Of a stretch of DNA of 5,771 nucleotides, positions 1 to 5,771 are shown in pieces. The notes under the pieces are model-generated. The model searched no databases, was not told the origin of the DNA, and saw only the letters and a program-made list of their open reading frames with translations. The first letter of the stretch is position 1, and each line of letters begins with the position of its first letter. The stretch is from Clostridia bacterium (lineage in GTDB: Bacteria; Bacillota_A; Clostridia; Christensenellales; Aristaeellaceae): contig JAFQGN010000093.1 in NCBI GenBank assembly GCA_017398245.1, positions 1 through 5,771 of the forward strand, in the 5' to 3' direction. The translations under genes and the position numbers were made by a program.

Positions 1-581
1 ATCTGCGCCTCGACGGCCTCCTCGCCGCCTTCTTCCAGAAGGGAGGAGAGGGAGGTAAGCAGCTTTTCGCCCTTTTCGCTCTGCGCCTGCAGGCAGAGGC
101 TGTCGGCGGTCATCCATGCGGCGACGTCGCCCTCGGGCTTGGCCGCATCGATGCCGAAGCTGCCGCAGAAGCAGGTTTCTTCCGGACGGGTGCAGGCGAG
201 GGAGACGATGGTGCCGTGTTCGCGGCGGGTCTTGTAGAAGGTGTCGACCGGGTCGACCAGATAGACCTTATCGAGGATGGCGAAGGAGCGCACATCGCAC
301 GCGCGCACGCCGAAGACGACGAAATCTTCCGCTTCCTTGCGCTCGTCGATGACCTCGATCGTCTTGCCTTCAACGACAAAGGAGACGATATCTTCCGTCT
401 GCGGGAAGAAGAAGTCCTTCGCGCTGCGCTCGGTATTGAGCTTGGTGGAGAGCTGGACGCCCTCCTGCCACGGCACGAAATGGCTCAGGCCCTTTGCATC
501 ATCGGCCGGCAGATACAGCTTCTGCTGCGCGGCGATGGCGGAAAACAGTTCGTTCAGTTTGCCGATCGGGAGCTTCATCAT
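1..581 (-). CDS. Iron-sulfur protein of the AsrA / sulfhydrogenase-beta type, FlxB-like (3' end beyond window)
   Basis: Partial: 193 residues are visible and the frame stays open through the left edge. The protein probably relays electrons between an off-window flavin subunit and the Hdr-MvhD core. Seen: a segment at residues about 90-143 with GVRACD (91-96), an IVSLAC stretch (125-130) and CFCGSFG (137-143). These resemble the N-terminal domain of anaerobic sulfite reductase subunit A and of sulfhydrogenase beta subunits, where the related motifs are GVRPCD and CFCxSxG. Family members normally carry two 4Fe-4S sites near the C terminus; that part would lie outside the window, so it is not seen. 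The start is the first of two tandem ATG codons (579-581, 576-578); the first overlaps the TAA stop of the upstream gene by one base and sits 9 bases after AAAGGGG. By position after mvhD and the 323-residue protein it corresponds to a FlxB/FlxC subunit; which letter applies I cannot settle. No membrane segment or signal peptide is apparent, so it should be cytoplasmic. Confidence 0.82.
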   Translation of the reverse strand, partial: MMKLPIGKLNELFSAIAAQQKLYLPADDAKGLSHFVPWQEGVQLSTKLNTERSAKDFFFPQTEDIVSFVVEGKTIEVIDERKEAEDFVVFGVRACDVRSFAILDKVYLVDPVDTFYKTRREHGTIVSLACTRPEETCFCGSFGIDAAKPEGDVAAWMTADSLCLQAQSEKGEKLLTSLSSLLEEGGEEAVEAQ

Positions 582-1552
582 TATTCCGCACCCCTTTCAT
601 GCACGATAGAGGGCTCGGCGTCTTCCTGCGTGTAGTTGATCAGCGGGTTGCGCTCGTTGAGCGTTTCACCGGCCTGATATTCGCCGTAGAGCTCGTTGAT
701 ATCCTTGATGAACTTGCGGTTGAGCAGGTGCAGCGGGATATGTTCCGGGCACACGCGGGAGCACTCGCCGCAATCGGTGCAGCGGCCGGCCACGTGGAAG
801 GCGCGGATGATATGGAACATGTTCTCTTCGAAGGAATCGGACGGGGCCTTGTTTTCAAAGCCGGAATCCGGGTTGTCGAAGATGCACTTTTCGCAGGTGC
901 AGGCGGGGCAGACGTTGCGGCACGCATTGCAGCGGATGCAGCGGCTCAGCTCGCCGCGCCAGAACTCGAAGCGCTCTTCGCTGGTCATGTTCTCAAGCTT
1001 TTCGACCATATCGAAGCGGTCGGTCTGCTCCACTTCGCCGTCCTCGCCGATGAGTTCATCGTAGGCCACGTGCTTTTTGCTCTTGCAGCTGATGCAGCGC
1101 TCGGCATAGACCTCGTACGCGGGGACTTTTTCCTCGCCGTAGACGGTATCGAACACCAGTTCGCCGCCCTCGGTCTTGACGGACTTGATGCCGGTGACGC
1201 CCTTGAGGCGCACCTTTTCGATATCGACCTTGCCGTAGCATTCGATGCCCACGATGTACACCTTTTCGCGGTCCATCTTGTGCTCGGCCATGAGCTGGTT
1301 GAAGGAGTAGGTATCGCAGGGCTTGAGGAAGACGAGGGTCTTGCCTTCCTTCTGCGCCTCTTTGATCAGGTATTTGGACAGGTTCGCGCCGCAGAACTCG
1401 TCGTAAACCATGTTTTCCCAAAGGTCGGCGGCGTCGGTGAAGACGTCCGGAGTCGGATCGTACATGAATTCACCTTTGCGCCATGCCAGAACGCGGGCGA
1501 CCTGACCGCCGGTCAGAAGCTCGACCGCGCGCTTTTTCATCATTTCTTGCAT
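581..1552 (-). CDS. 4Fe-4S dicluster protein with FrhB-like N-terminal half, FlxC-like
   Basis: A complete 323-residue cytoplasmic iron-sulfur protein, probably an electron carrier between the pyridine-nucleotide side and MvhD/HdrA. Residues about 1-150 look like the N-terminal part of coenzyme F420 hydrogenase/dehydrogenase beta (FrhB-type) proteins: GGQVARVLAWR (15-25), FLKPCD (75-80) and VGIECYGKVD (101-110). Two classical CX2CX2CX3CP motifs follow at C205/208/211/215 and C258/261/264/268. There are additional cysteines at C153/C156 (ERCISCKSKK) and at C218, C220 and C223 just after the first motif, enough for one more metal site, though that is inference. The start ATG at 1550-1552 is chosen because GGAGG lies 7 bases upstream; later in-frame ATGs at 1543 and 1540 are too far from it. 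The gene overlaps the end of mvhD by 13 bases and its TAA stop shares one base with the next start, implying translational coupling. Membership of an Hdr-Flx complex rests on gene order as much as on sequence; a precise Flx letter is uncertain. Confidence 0.83.
   Translation of the reverse strand: MQEMMKKRAVELLTGGQVARVLAWRKGEFMYDPTPDVFTDAADLWENMVYDEFCGANLSKYLIKEAQKEGKTLVFLKPCDTYSFNQLMAEHKMDREKVYIVGIECYGKVDIEKVRLKGVTGIKSVKTEGGELVFDTVYGEEKVPAYEVYAERCISCKSKKHVAYDELIGEDGEVEQTDRFDMVEKLENMTSEERFEFWRGELSRCIRCNACRNVCPACTCEKCIFDNPDSGFENKAPSDSFEENMFHIIRAFHVAGRCTDCGECSRVCPEHIPLHLLNRKFIKDINELYGEYQAGETLNERNPLINYTQEDAEPSIVHERGAE
591..597 (-). promoter_or_regulatory. Ribosome binding site deciding the start of the AsrA/FlxB-like gene
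   Basis: AAAGGGG on the minus strand, 9 bases before the ATG at 579-581 and 12 before the in-frame ATG at 576-578. It lies inside the last codons of the upstream gene. The spacing favours the first ATG, giving a protein that begins with two methionines. Confidence 0.6.
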
Positions 1553-1977
1553 CTCAGGTCCTCCAGTCGCTTGTTCTCGCCAAGCTCGGTAACGGTCTTG
1601 ACGAAATCATTCATGGTTGCGGCAAACTTTGCGCCCTCGGCGGCAGAGACCCATTCCACACGGGTGCGGCCGCGCTCAATGCCAAGATAATCCAGCATGG
1701 AGAAGAGCAAAGTCATGCGGCGGCGGGCATAATAATTGCCGGAAGTATAGTGGCAATCGCCCGGGTGGCAGCCGCAGATGATCACGCCGTCGGCTCCCCT
1801 CTGGAACGCGCGCAGCACGAACAGGGGGTTCACGCGGCAGGAGCAGGGCACGCGGATGATCTTCACGTTTGCCGGATACTGCAGACGGTTGGTACCGGAC
1901 AGGTCGGCGCCCGCATAGGAGCACCAGTTGCAGCAGAAGGCCACGATTTTGGGCTTGAATTCGTTGTTTACTTGCAT
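1540..1977 (-). CDS. mvhD: MvhD/FlxD-type hydrogenase iron-sulfur subunit (FlpD family)
   Basis: A 145-residue protein of the MvhD/FlpD family, which holds a [2Fe-2S] cluster and hands electrons from a donor module (hydrogenase, formate dehydrogenase or an NADH-oxidising Flx module) to HdrA. Typical marks are all visible: AFCCNWCSYAGAD (13-25) at the N terminus, the PCSCRVNP segment (44-51) and CGCHPGDCHY (68-77). Cysteines 15, 16, 19, 45, 47, 68, 70 and 75 are the candidate ligands. Length is that of stand-alone MvhD, without a fused C-terminal ferredoxin domain. The frame is open to 2076, but the residues before 1977 are antisense-like run-through of the hdrA end; the ATG at 1975-1977 is preceded by GGAGGTG at 8 bases and gives the normal MvhD N terminus. 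It overlaps hdrA by 10 bases and the next gene by 13. Since no NiFe hydrogenase gene is next to it, the name flxD may be functionally more apt. Confidence 0.94.
   Translation of the reverse strand: MQVNNEFKPKIVAFCCNWCSYAGADLSGTNRLQYPANVKIIRVPCSCRVNPLFVLRAFQRGADGVIICGCHPGDCHYTSGNYYARRRMTLLFSMLDYLGIERGRTRVEWVSAAEGAKFAATMNDFVKTVTELGENKRLEDLRCKK
1560..1564 (-). promoter_or_regulatory. Ribosome binding site deciding the start of the 323-residue gene
   Basis: GGAGG on the minus strand inside the 3' end of mvhD, 7 bases before the ATG at 1550-1552. The tandem ATGs at 1541-1543 and 1538-1540 are 16 or more bases away, so the upstream ATG is preferred even though an ATGA overlap with the mvhD stop is also present at 1543. 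Confidence 0.65.
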
Positions 1978-3965
1978 ATCGCGTCCACCTCCGCCAGAAT
2001 CTGTTTCGTGCTGAAGCCCTTGAGATCCATCGCACCGGACGGACAGGTGACCGTGCAGGCGCCGCAGCCCTGGCAAACGCCCTCGTTCACCTGTGCCACG
2101 CGGCGGATCTTGGTGGTGCGGTCAGGCATGCGGAATTCTTTGTCCACATAAGTGATCGCGCCGTAGGGGCAGACCTTTTCGCACTGGCTGCAGCCGTTGC
2201 ACATCAGTTCGTTGGAATGCGCAACGCAGGGGTTGCACACGAGGCTGTCCTTGCTCAGCAGGCCGATGACCTTGCTGGCGGCGGCGCCGGCCTGAGCGAC
2301 GGTTTCGGGGATGTCCTTCGGGCCCTGGCACACGCCGGAGAGGAACACGCCGGCGGTCGGGCTTTCGACCGGGCGCAGCTTCGGGTGCGCTTCGGCGAAG
2401 AAATCGTTGGTGTCCATGCTGGCGGTCAGGATGGTGGCCAGAGGACGGGCGGTCTTATCGGGCTCGATGGCGGCGGCCAGAACGACCATGTCCGCATCGA
2501 TATGCATCTGCGTGTTGTCGAGCAGATCGCTCGCCTGCACCTTCAGCTTGCCGTTTTCGGGCGTGACCTTGCCGACCATGCCCTTGACGTAATGCACGTT
2601 GTACTGCTCGACCGCGCGGCGATAGAACTCGTCAAAATTCTTGCCCGGGGTGCGTACGTCGATATAGAAGACGTACACTTCGGTATCCGGGTACTTTTCG
2701 CGGGTGAGCATGGCGTGCTTGGCGGTGTACATGCAGCAGATCTTGGAGCAATAGGGCTTGCCGCCCTTGTCGCTCTCGCCGCATTCGCGCGACCCCACGC
2801 ACTGCACGAACACGATGGTGTGCGGATGGGTCTTATCGGAAGGACGAAGCAGAGTGCCTGCCGTGGGGCCGGCGGCGTTCATCAGGCGCTCGTATTCGAG
2901 GCTGGTCACGACGTCCGGGCTCTGGGTGTAGGCGTATTCATCGTACTTTTCGACGTTGATCGGGTTGAAGCCCGTCGCGGCGACGATCGCGCCGTATTCG
3001 ACGTCGATGTATTTGTCCTTAGCCTTATAGTCGATCGCGCCGGCGGCGCAGATCTTGGAGCACAGGCCGCACTTGCCGGTCTTGAGCATGGTGCAGTAGT
3101 TCGGGTCGATGGTGGCGATCTTCGGAACCGCCTGAGCGAAGGGGATGTAGATGGCCCTGCGGTTGTCCATGCCCATGTTGAACTCGTTGGGCACGTTCTT
3201 CATGGGGCACTTTTCGGTGCACAGACCGCAGCCGGTGCACTTATTTTCATCGACATAGCGCGCCTTGCGCTTGATGGTGGCGGTGAAATTACCCACGAAG
3301 CCCTTCACGGCGGTGACTTCGCTGTAGGAATAGATGTGGATCTTCTCGTTCTGCGCCGCTTCGACCATCTTGGGGGTCAGGATGCAGGCCGCGCAGTCGA
3401 GCGTGGGGAAGGTCTTGTCGATCTGCGCCATTTTGCCGCCAATGGTGGGCTGCTTTTCGACGATATCGACTTCATAGCCCGCGTCGGCGATGTCCAGAGC
3501 GGTCTGGATACCGGCGATACCGCCGCCGATGACCAGAGCACGCTTGGTGACCGGCAGGCTGCCGGCGGTCAGCGGGGCGTTCAGGGTGACCTTGGCGACC
3601 GCGGCGCGCATCAGGATGATGGCCTTTTCGGTGCCTTCGGCCATGTCCTTGTGGATCCAGGAGCACTGCTCGCGGATGTTGGCCACTTCCACCATATAGG
3701 GGTTCAGGCCGGCCGCGGCAGCGGCCTTGCGGAACGTGTTTTCATGCATGCGCGGGGAGCAGGAGCAGACCACGACGCCGGTGAGGTGGTAATCGCGGAT
3801 GGCATCCTTGACCAGGTTCTGGCCGGCTTCCGAGCACATGTACTGGTATTCGGCGGAGAAAACAACGCCCGGCTCTTTCTTCGCGGCCTCGGCGACCGCC
3901 TTTACGTCTACGGTAGCGGCAATGTTGCTTCCGCACCAGCAGACAAATACGCCAATTCTCTGCAT
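1968..3965 (-). CDS. hdrA: Heterodisulfide reductase subunit A (HdrA), flavin and iron-sulfur bifurcation subunit
   Basis: A complete 665-residue HdrA, near the usual length for the single form. In the family this subunit carries the FAD where electrons split between a high-potential path (to HdrBC) and ferredoxin. Domains: an N-terminal iron-sulfur domain with C9, C11, C44, C67 and C69; a Rossmann FAD fold starting at VIGGGIAGIQ (145-154); the HdrA loop DCAACILTPKM (190-200); an inserted ferredoxin-like part with C243/246/249/253 and C291/299/302/306; the HdrA signature CVGSREC (389-395) followed by YCSKICCMYTAKHA (405-418); and a C-terminal ferredoxin domain with C589/592/595/599 and C631/634/637/641, preceded by C577 and C580. 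All main family motifs are intact. In the second inserted site the residue after the last cysteine is Ala instead of the common Pro. The start ATG is 7 bases after AAAGGAG; 12 bases separate it from the hdrC stop. No signal peptide; cytoplasmic. Confidence 0.97.
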   Translation of the reverse strand: MQRIGVFVCWCGSNIAATVDVKAVAEAAKKEPGVVFSAEYQYMCSEAGQNLVKDAIRDYHLTGVVVCSCSPRMHENTFRKAAAAAGLNPYMVEVANIREQCSWIHKDMAEGTEKAIILMRAAVAKVTLNAPLTAGSLPVTKRALVIGGGIAGIQTALDIADAGYEVDIVEKQPTIGGKMAQIDKTFPTLDCAACILTPKMVEAAQNEKIHIYSYSEVTAVKGFVGNFTATIKRKARYVDENKCTGCGLCTEKCPMKNVPNEFNMGMDNRRAIYIPFAQAVPKIATIDPNYCTMLKTGKCGLCSKICAAGAIDYKAKDKYIDVEYGAIVAATGFNPINVEKYDEYAYTQSPDVVTSLEYERLMNAAGPTAGTLLRPSDKTHPHTIVFVQCVGSRECGESDKGGKPYCSKICCMYTAKHAMLTREKYPDTEVYVFYIDVRTPGKNFDEFYRRAVEQYNVHYVKGMVGKVTPENGKLKVQASDLLDNTQMHIDADMVVLAAAIEPDKTARPLATILTASMDTNDFFAEAHPKLRPVESPTAGVFLSGVCQGPKDIPETVAQAGAAASKVIGLLSKDSLVCNPCVAHSNELMCNGCSQCEKVCPYGAITYVDKEFRMPDRTTKIRRVAQVNEGVCQGCGACTVTCPSGAMDLKGFSTKQILAEVDAICK
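1986..1992 (-). promoter_or_regulatory. Ribosome binding site deciding the mvhD start
   Basis: GGAGGTG on the minus strand within the last codons of hdrA, 8 bases before the ATG at 1975-1977. It rules out the longer in-frame start at 2076, which would add 33 non-family residues. Confidence 0.75.
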
Positions 3966-3977
3966 TGCTTTTCTCCT

Positions 3978-4367
3978 TTACTTTTTGTATTTGCGCAGGG
4001 CTGCCATGAGCAGCTGCTGCGGGGTGTCGGGATCGAGCTTGGCGGGGATATCGTCCGCGGTCATGTGGTTGGCGTTCTGCTCGCGCTCGACCAGATTGCG
4101 CACGGCTTCCACAAGCTTGGCCGGCTCCACCTGCCTCGGGCAGCGCTCGATACAGGCAAAGCAGGTGAGGCATTTGAAGATGGACTTGCTCTGCATCAGC
4201 TTTTCGATCTGGCCGTTTTCGACCATGTAGACGAACTGGTGCGGATGGTATTCCATCTCATCGTAGGCGGGGCAGGTGCCGGAGCACTTGCCGCAGCGCA
4301 TGCACTTGCGGGGTTCGACGCCGCTCATGCGCAGGATATCTTCGCGCGTATAGGTATGTTCGGACAT
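3978..4367 (-). CDS. hdrC: Heterodisulfide reductase subunit C (HdrC), 2x[4Fe-4S] ferredoxin-like
   Basis: A small protein of 129 residues that, in the family, conducts electrons from HdrA to the catalytic HdrB. It has two CX2CX2CX3CP motifs: C22/25/28/32 (CMRCGKCSGTCP) and C66/69/72/76 (CLTCFACIERCP), the normal HdrC layout separated by a helical stretch. The C-terminal 50 residues are charged and helical-looking with no cysteine. It lacks any membrane anchor of the HdrE/DsrM kind in its neighbourhood, so a soluble complex is expected. The ATG starts one base after the hdrB stop codon and 9 bases after AAAGGAGG (4377-4384), which lies in the last hdrB codons. This spacing implies coupled translation of B and C. 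Confidence 0.94.
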   Translation of the reverse strand: MSEHTYTREDILRMSGVEPRKCMRCGKCSGTCPAYDEMEYHPHQFVYMVENGQIEKLMQSKSIFKCLTCFACIERCPRQVEPAKLVEAVRNLVEREQNANHMTADDIPAKLDPDTPQQLLMAALRKYKK

Positions 4368-4368
4368 A

Positions 4369-5157
4369 TCACTGCGCCTCCTTTACGCCGAGCGCCTCGG
4401 CCAGAAGCTCCGTGAAATAGCGCACGGGAGTTTCGTTGGCGGGGGAGTTCTTGATGAGGTTGTACTGGCAGAGCGGGCAGGCGGTGATGATGATATCGGC
4501 CCCCTGCGCAGCGGCGTTGGCGGTGATGGCGCTTGCGCGCTTTTCGGCCTGCGCCTTGTCTTCCAGAGTGATATAGCTTCCGCAGCATTCGTTGCGGTTG
4601 GCCCAGATGACAGGCTCGCCGCCGATGGCGCGGATGAAATCTTCCATGATCTTCGGGTTTTCCGGGTCGTCCATCTGCATCACCTTGCCGGGACGCGGCA
4701 GCAGGCAGCCGTAGTACGCGCCGATCTTTACGCCCTTGAGCGGCTTGACGACGTGCTTTTTGATCTCCTCAAAGCCGATCTCGTCGCGCAGGACTTCCAG
4801 ATAGTGGAGGACCCTGGCCTCGCCGTGGTACTCGCCCTCGTTCATGTAGTTATTCACGCGGGTGGCGATGTACTCGTTGGAGGACATATCGTTGTTGACC
4901 TGCTTGATCACATTGTGGCATGCGGCGCACAGGGTGACGAGGGGCATGTTCTGCTCGTGGGCGTATTTCAGCGCGCGCACGGAGGGCAGGCGGGTCGCGA
5001 TCTCATCCTGAGAAAGCGGGTACGCGCCGCCGCAGCACTGCCACTCGGGCACTTCTGCGAGAGAGGCGCCCAGCTTTTCCAGAGAAAGCCTTGCGCACTC
5101 GTCCAGCGAAGCAGCCTTGTTCTTCAGCGTGCAGCCGGGAAAATAGCTGTAAGTCAT
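4369..5157 (-). CDS. hdrB: Heterodisulfide reductase subunit B (HdrB), two CCG domains
   Basis: The 262-residue catalytic subunit of an Hdr-type complex. In methanogens HdrB reduces the CoM-S-S-CoB disulfide with two noncubane [4Fe-4S] clusters held by CCG motifs; here the substrate is unknown because bacteria of this type are not expected to use CoM and CoB. Both CCG motifs are complete: C9-X31-C41C42-X34-C77-X2-C80 (FPGC, QCCGG, CAAC) and C151-X39-C191C192-X34-C227-X2-C230 (YYGC, ECCGS, CPLC). The protein is therefore likely to be catalytically competent. The start is placed at the ATG giving MTYSYFPGC, the usual HdrB beginning, with AGGAAGG 7 bases upstream; a longer frame to 5214 would add 19 residues without family support. 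It is the first gene of the tightly packed set, 87 bases after fumC and one base before hdrC. Confidence 0.95.
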   Translation of the reverse strand: MTYSYFPGCTLKNKAASLDECARLSLEKLGASLAEVPEWQCCGGAYPLSQDEIATRLPSVRALKYAHEQNMPLVTLCAACHNVIKQVNNDMSSNEYIATRVNNYMNEGEYHGEARVLHYLEVLRDEIGFEEIKKHVVKPLKGVKIGAYYGCLLPRPGKVMQMDDPENPKIMEDFIRAIGGEPVIWANRNECCGSYITLEDKAQAEKRASAITANAAAQGADIIITACPLCQYNLIKNSPANETPVRYFTELLAEALGVKEAQ

Positions 5158-5164
5158 ATTCTTC

Positions 5165-5171
5165 CCTTCCT
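5165..5171 (-). promoter_or_regulatory. Ribosome binding site deciding the hdrB start
   Basis: AGGAAGG on the minus strand, 7 bases before the ATG at 5155-5157. It supports the short HdrB start over the in-frame ATG at 5212-5214. Confidence 0.65.
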
Positions 5172-5185
5172 TTTTGGAATGGTGA

Positions 5186-5223
5186 TCCGTTCTGCCGGAT
5201 TCCTTGCCGAGCAACAGAACGGA
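5186..5223 (-). other. Inverted repeat (hairpin) in the fumC-hdrB gap
   Basis: Perfect 9-base arms, TCCGTTCTG at 5186-5194 and CAGAACGGA at 5215-5223 on the plus strand, with a 20-base spacer. The minus-strand transcript could extend the stem inward by two G-U pairs and one G-C pair. No T run follows on either strand, so it is not a standard intrinsic terminator. It may be an mRNA hairpin that sets or protects the hdr transcript end, a weak attenuator, or a protein-binding site. No convincing -35/-10 promoter pair could be found in the 87-base gap (5158-5244); a TTTACA lies at its upstream end without a matching -10. Confidence 0.5.
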
Positions 5224-5244
5224 GAGATTGCTGTAAAGGGCGGA

Positions 5245-5771
<527 letters not shown>

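Noticed and set aside
494..1690. A 398-codon open frame on the plus strand opposite the 323-residue iron-sulfur gene.
   Set aside because: Same antisense effect: low-complexity composition (many Ala, Leu, Phe, Val, Asp, His), no motif, and complete overlap with a well supported minus-strand gene.
1540..4367. Acetogen MetF-type complex (hdrCBA-mvhD-metVF) or methanogen Mvh-Hdr hydrogenase complex.
   Set aside because: The genes after mvhD are iron-sulfur proteins of FrhB/AsrA type, with no metV/metF methylene-tetrahydrofolate reductase features and no NiFe hydrogenase subunit in the window.
2217..4415. A very long open frame on the plus strand (732 codons) opposite hdrA, hdrC and the end of hdrB.
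   Set aside because: It is the antisense shadow of GC-rich genes with clear family motifs on the minus strand. The translation is rich in Ala, Gly, Asp, His and Val without any recognisable domain.
5158..5214. A longer HdrB start at 5214 adding 19 residues.
   Set aside because: The added residues are polar and not typical of HdrB, while the ATG at 5157 has a good ribosome site and yields the usual beginning just before FPGC.
5186..5223. Intrinsic terminator of fumC.
   Set aside because: The stem is good, but no run of T follows on the minus strand (the sequence after it is ATCACCATTCC) or on the plus strand.

Overview
The window carries seven protein-coding genes, all on the minus strand, read from high to low coordinates. 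Order of transcription: the 3' end of a class II fumarase (fumC, cut by the right edge), an 87-base gap, then hdrB, hdrC, hdrA, an mvhD/flxD-type gene, an iron-sulfur protein of 323 residues, and the 5' part of a second iron-sulfur protein cut by the left edge. Coding density is nearly complete; the fumC-hdrB gap is the only non-coding stretch above a dozen bases. I see no RNA gene, CRISPR array, insertion sequence or phage gene.

The organism is most likely an anaerobic bacterium. Evidence: strong purine-rich ribosome binding sites of the AAAGGAGG kind before nearly every gene, GC-rich third codon positions, a bacterial-type fumarase C, and an Hdr set joined to Flx-like subunits instead of to methanogen hydrogenase genes. 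A GC-rich member of the Clostridia (Bacillota) fits well, but this is inference; a sulfate reducer or another anaerobe with the same operon cannot be excluded from this window.

How the genes work together: HdrB (two complete CCG motifs), HdrC (two 4Fe-4S sites) and HdrA (FAD plus many 4Fe-4S sites) form the heterodisulfide-reductase-type core. HdrA is the flavin-based electron-bifurcation subunit in the family. The MvhD/FlxD protein passes electrons from a donor module into HdrA. Here the donor side is not a NiFe hydrogenase; two iron-sulfur proteins, one FrhB-like at its N terminus and one AsrA/sulfhydrogenase-beta-like, follow directly. This matches the HdrABC-FlxABCD type known from sulfate reducers and many fermenters, where FlxA (FAD/NAD(P)-binding) is the NADH-facing subunit. 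A flxA-like gene is therefore predicted just beyond the left edge. The probable overall job is to couple NADH, ferredoxin and a thiol/disulfide (or equivalent) couple in the cytoplasm; the physiological disulfide is unknown.

The six genes from hdrB to the left edge overlap or nearly touch (gaps or overlaps of 1 to 13 bases) and are surely one transcription unit. fumC lies in the same orientation upstream, and may or may not share the transcript; a 9-bp inverted repeat without a T run lies in the gap. The system belongs to a recognised family, so I do not claim a wholly new one. The parts worth a second look are the fumarase neighbour, the unknown disulfide substrate, the extra cysteines of the 323-residue protein, and the shared motif between the two iron-sulfur subunits.
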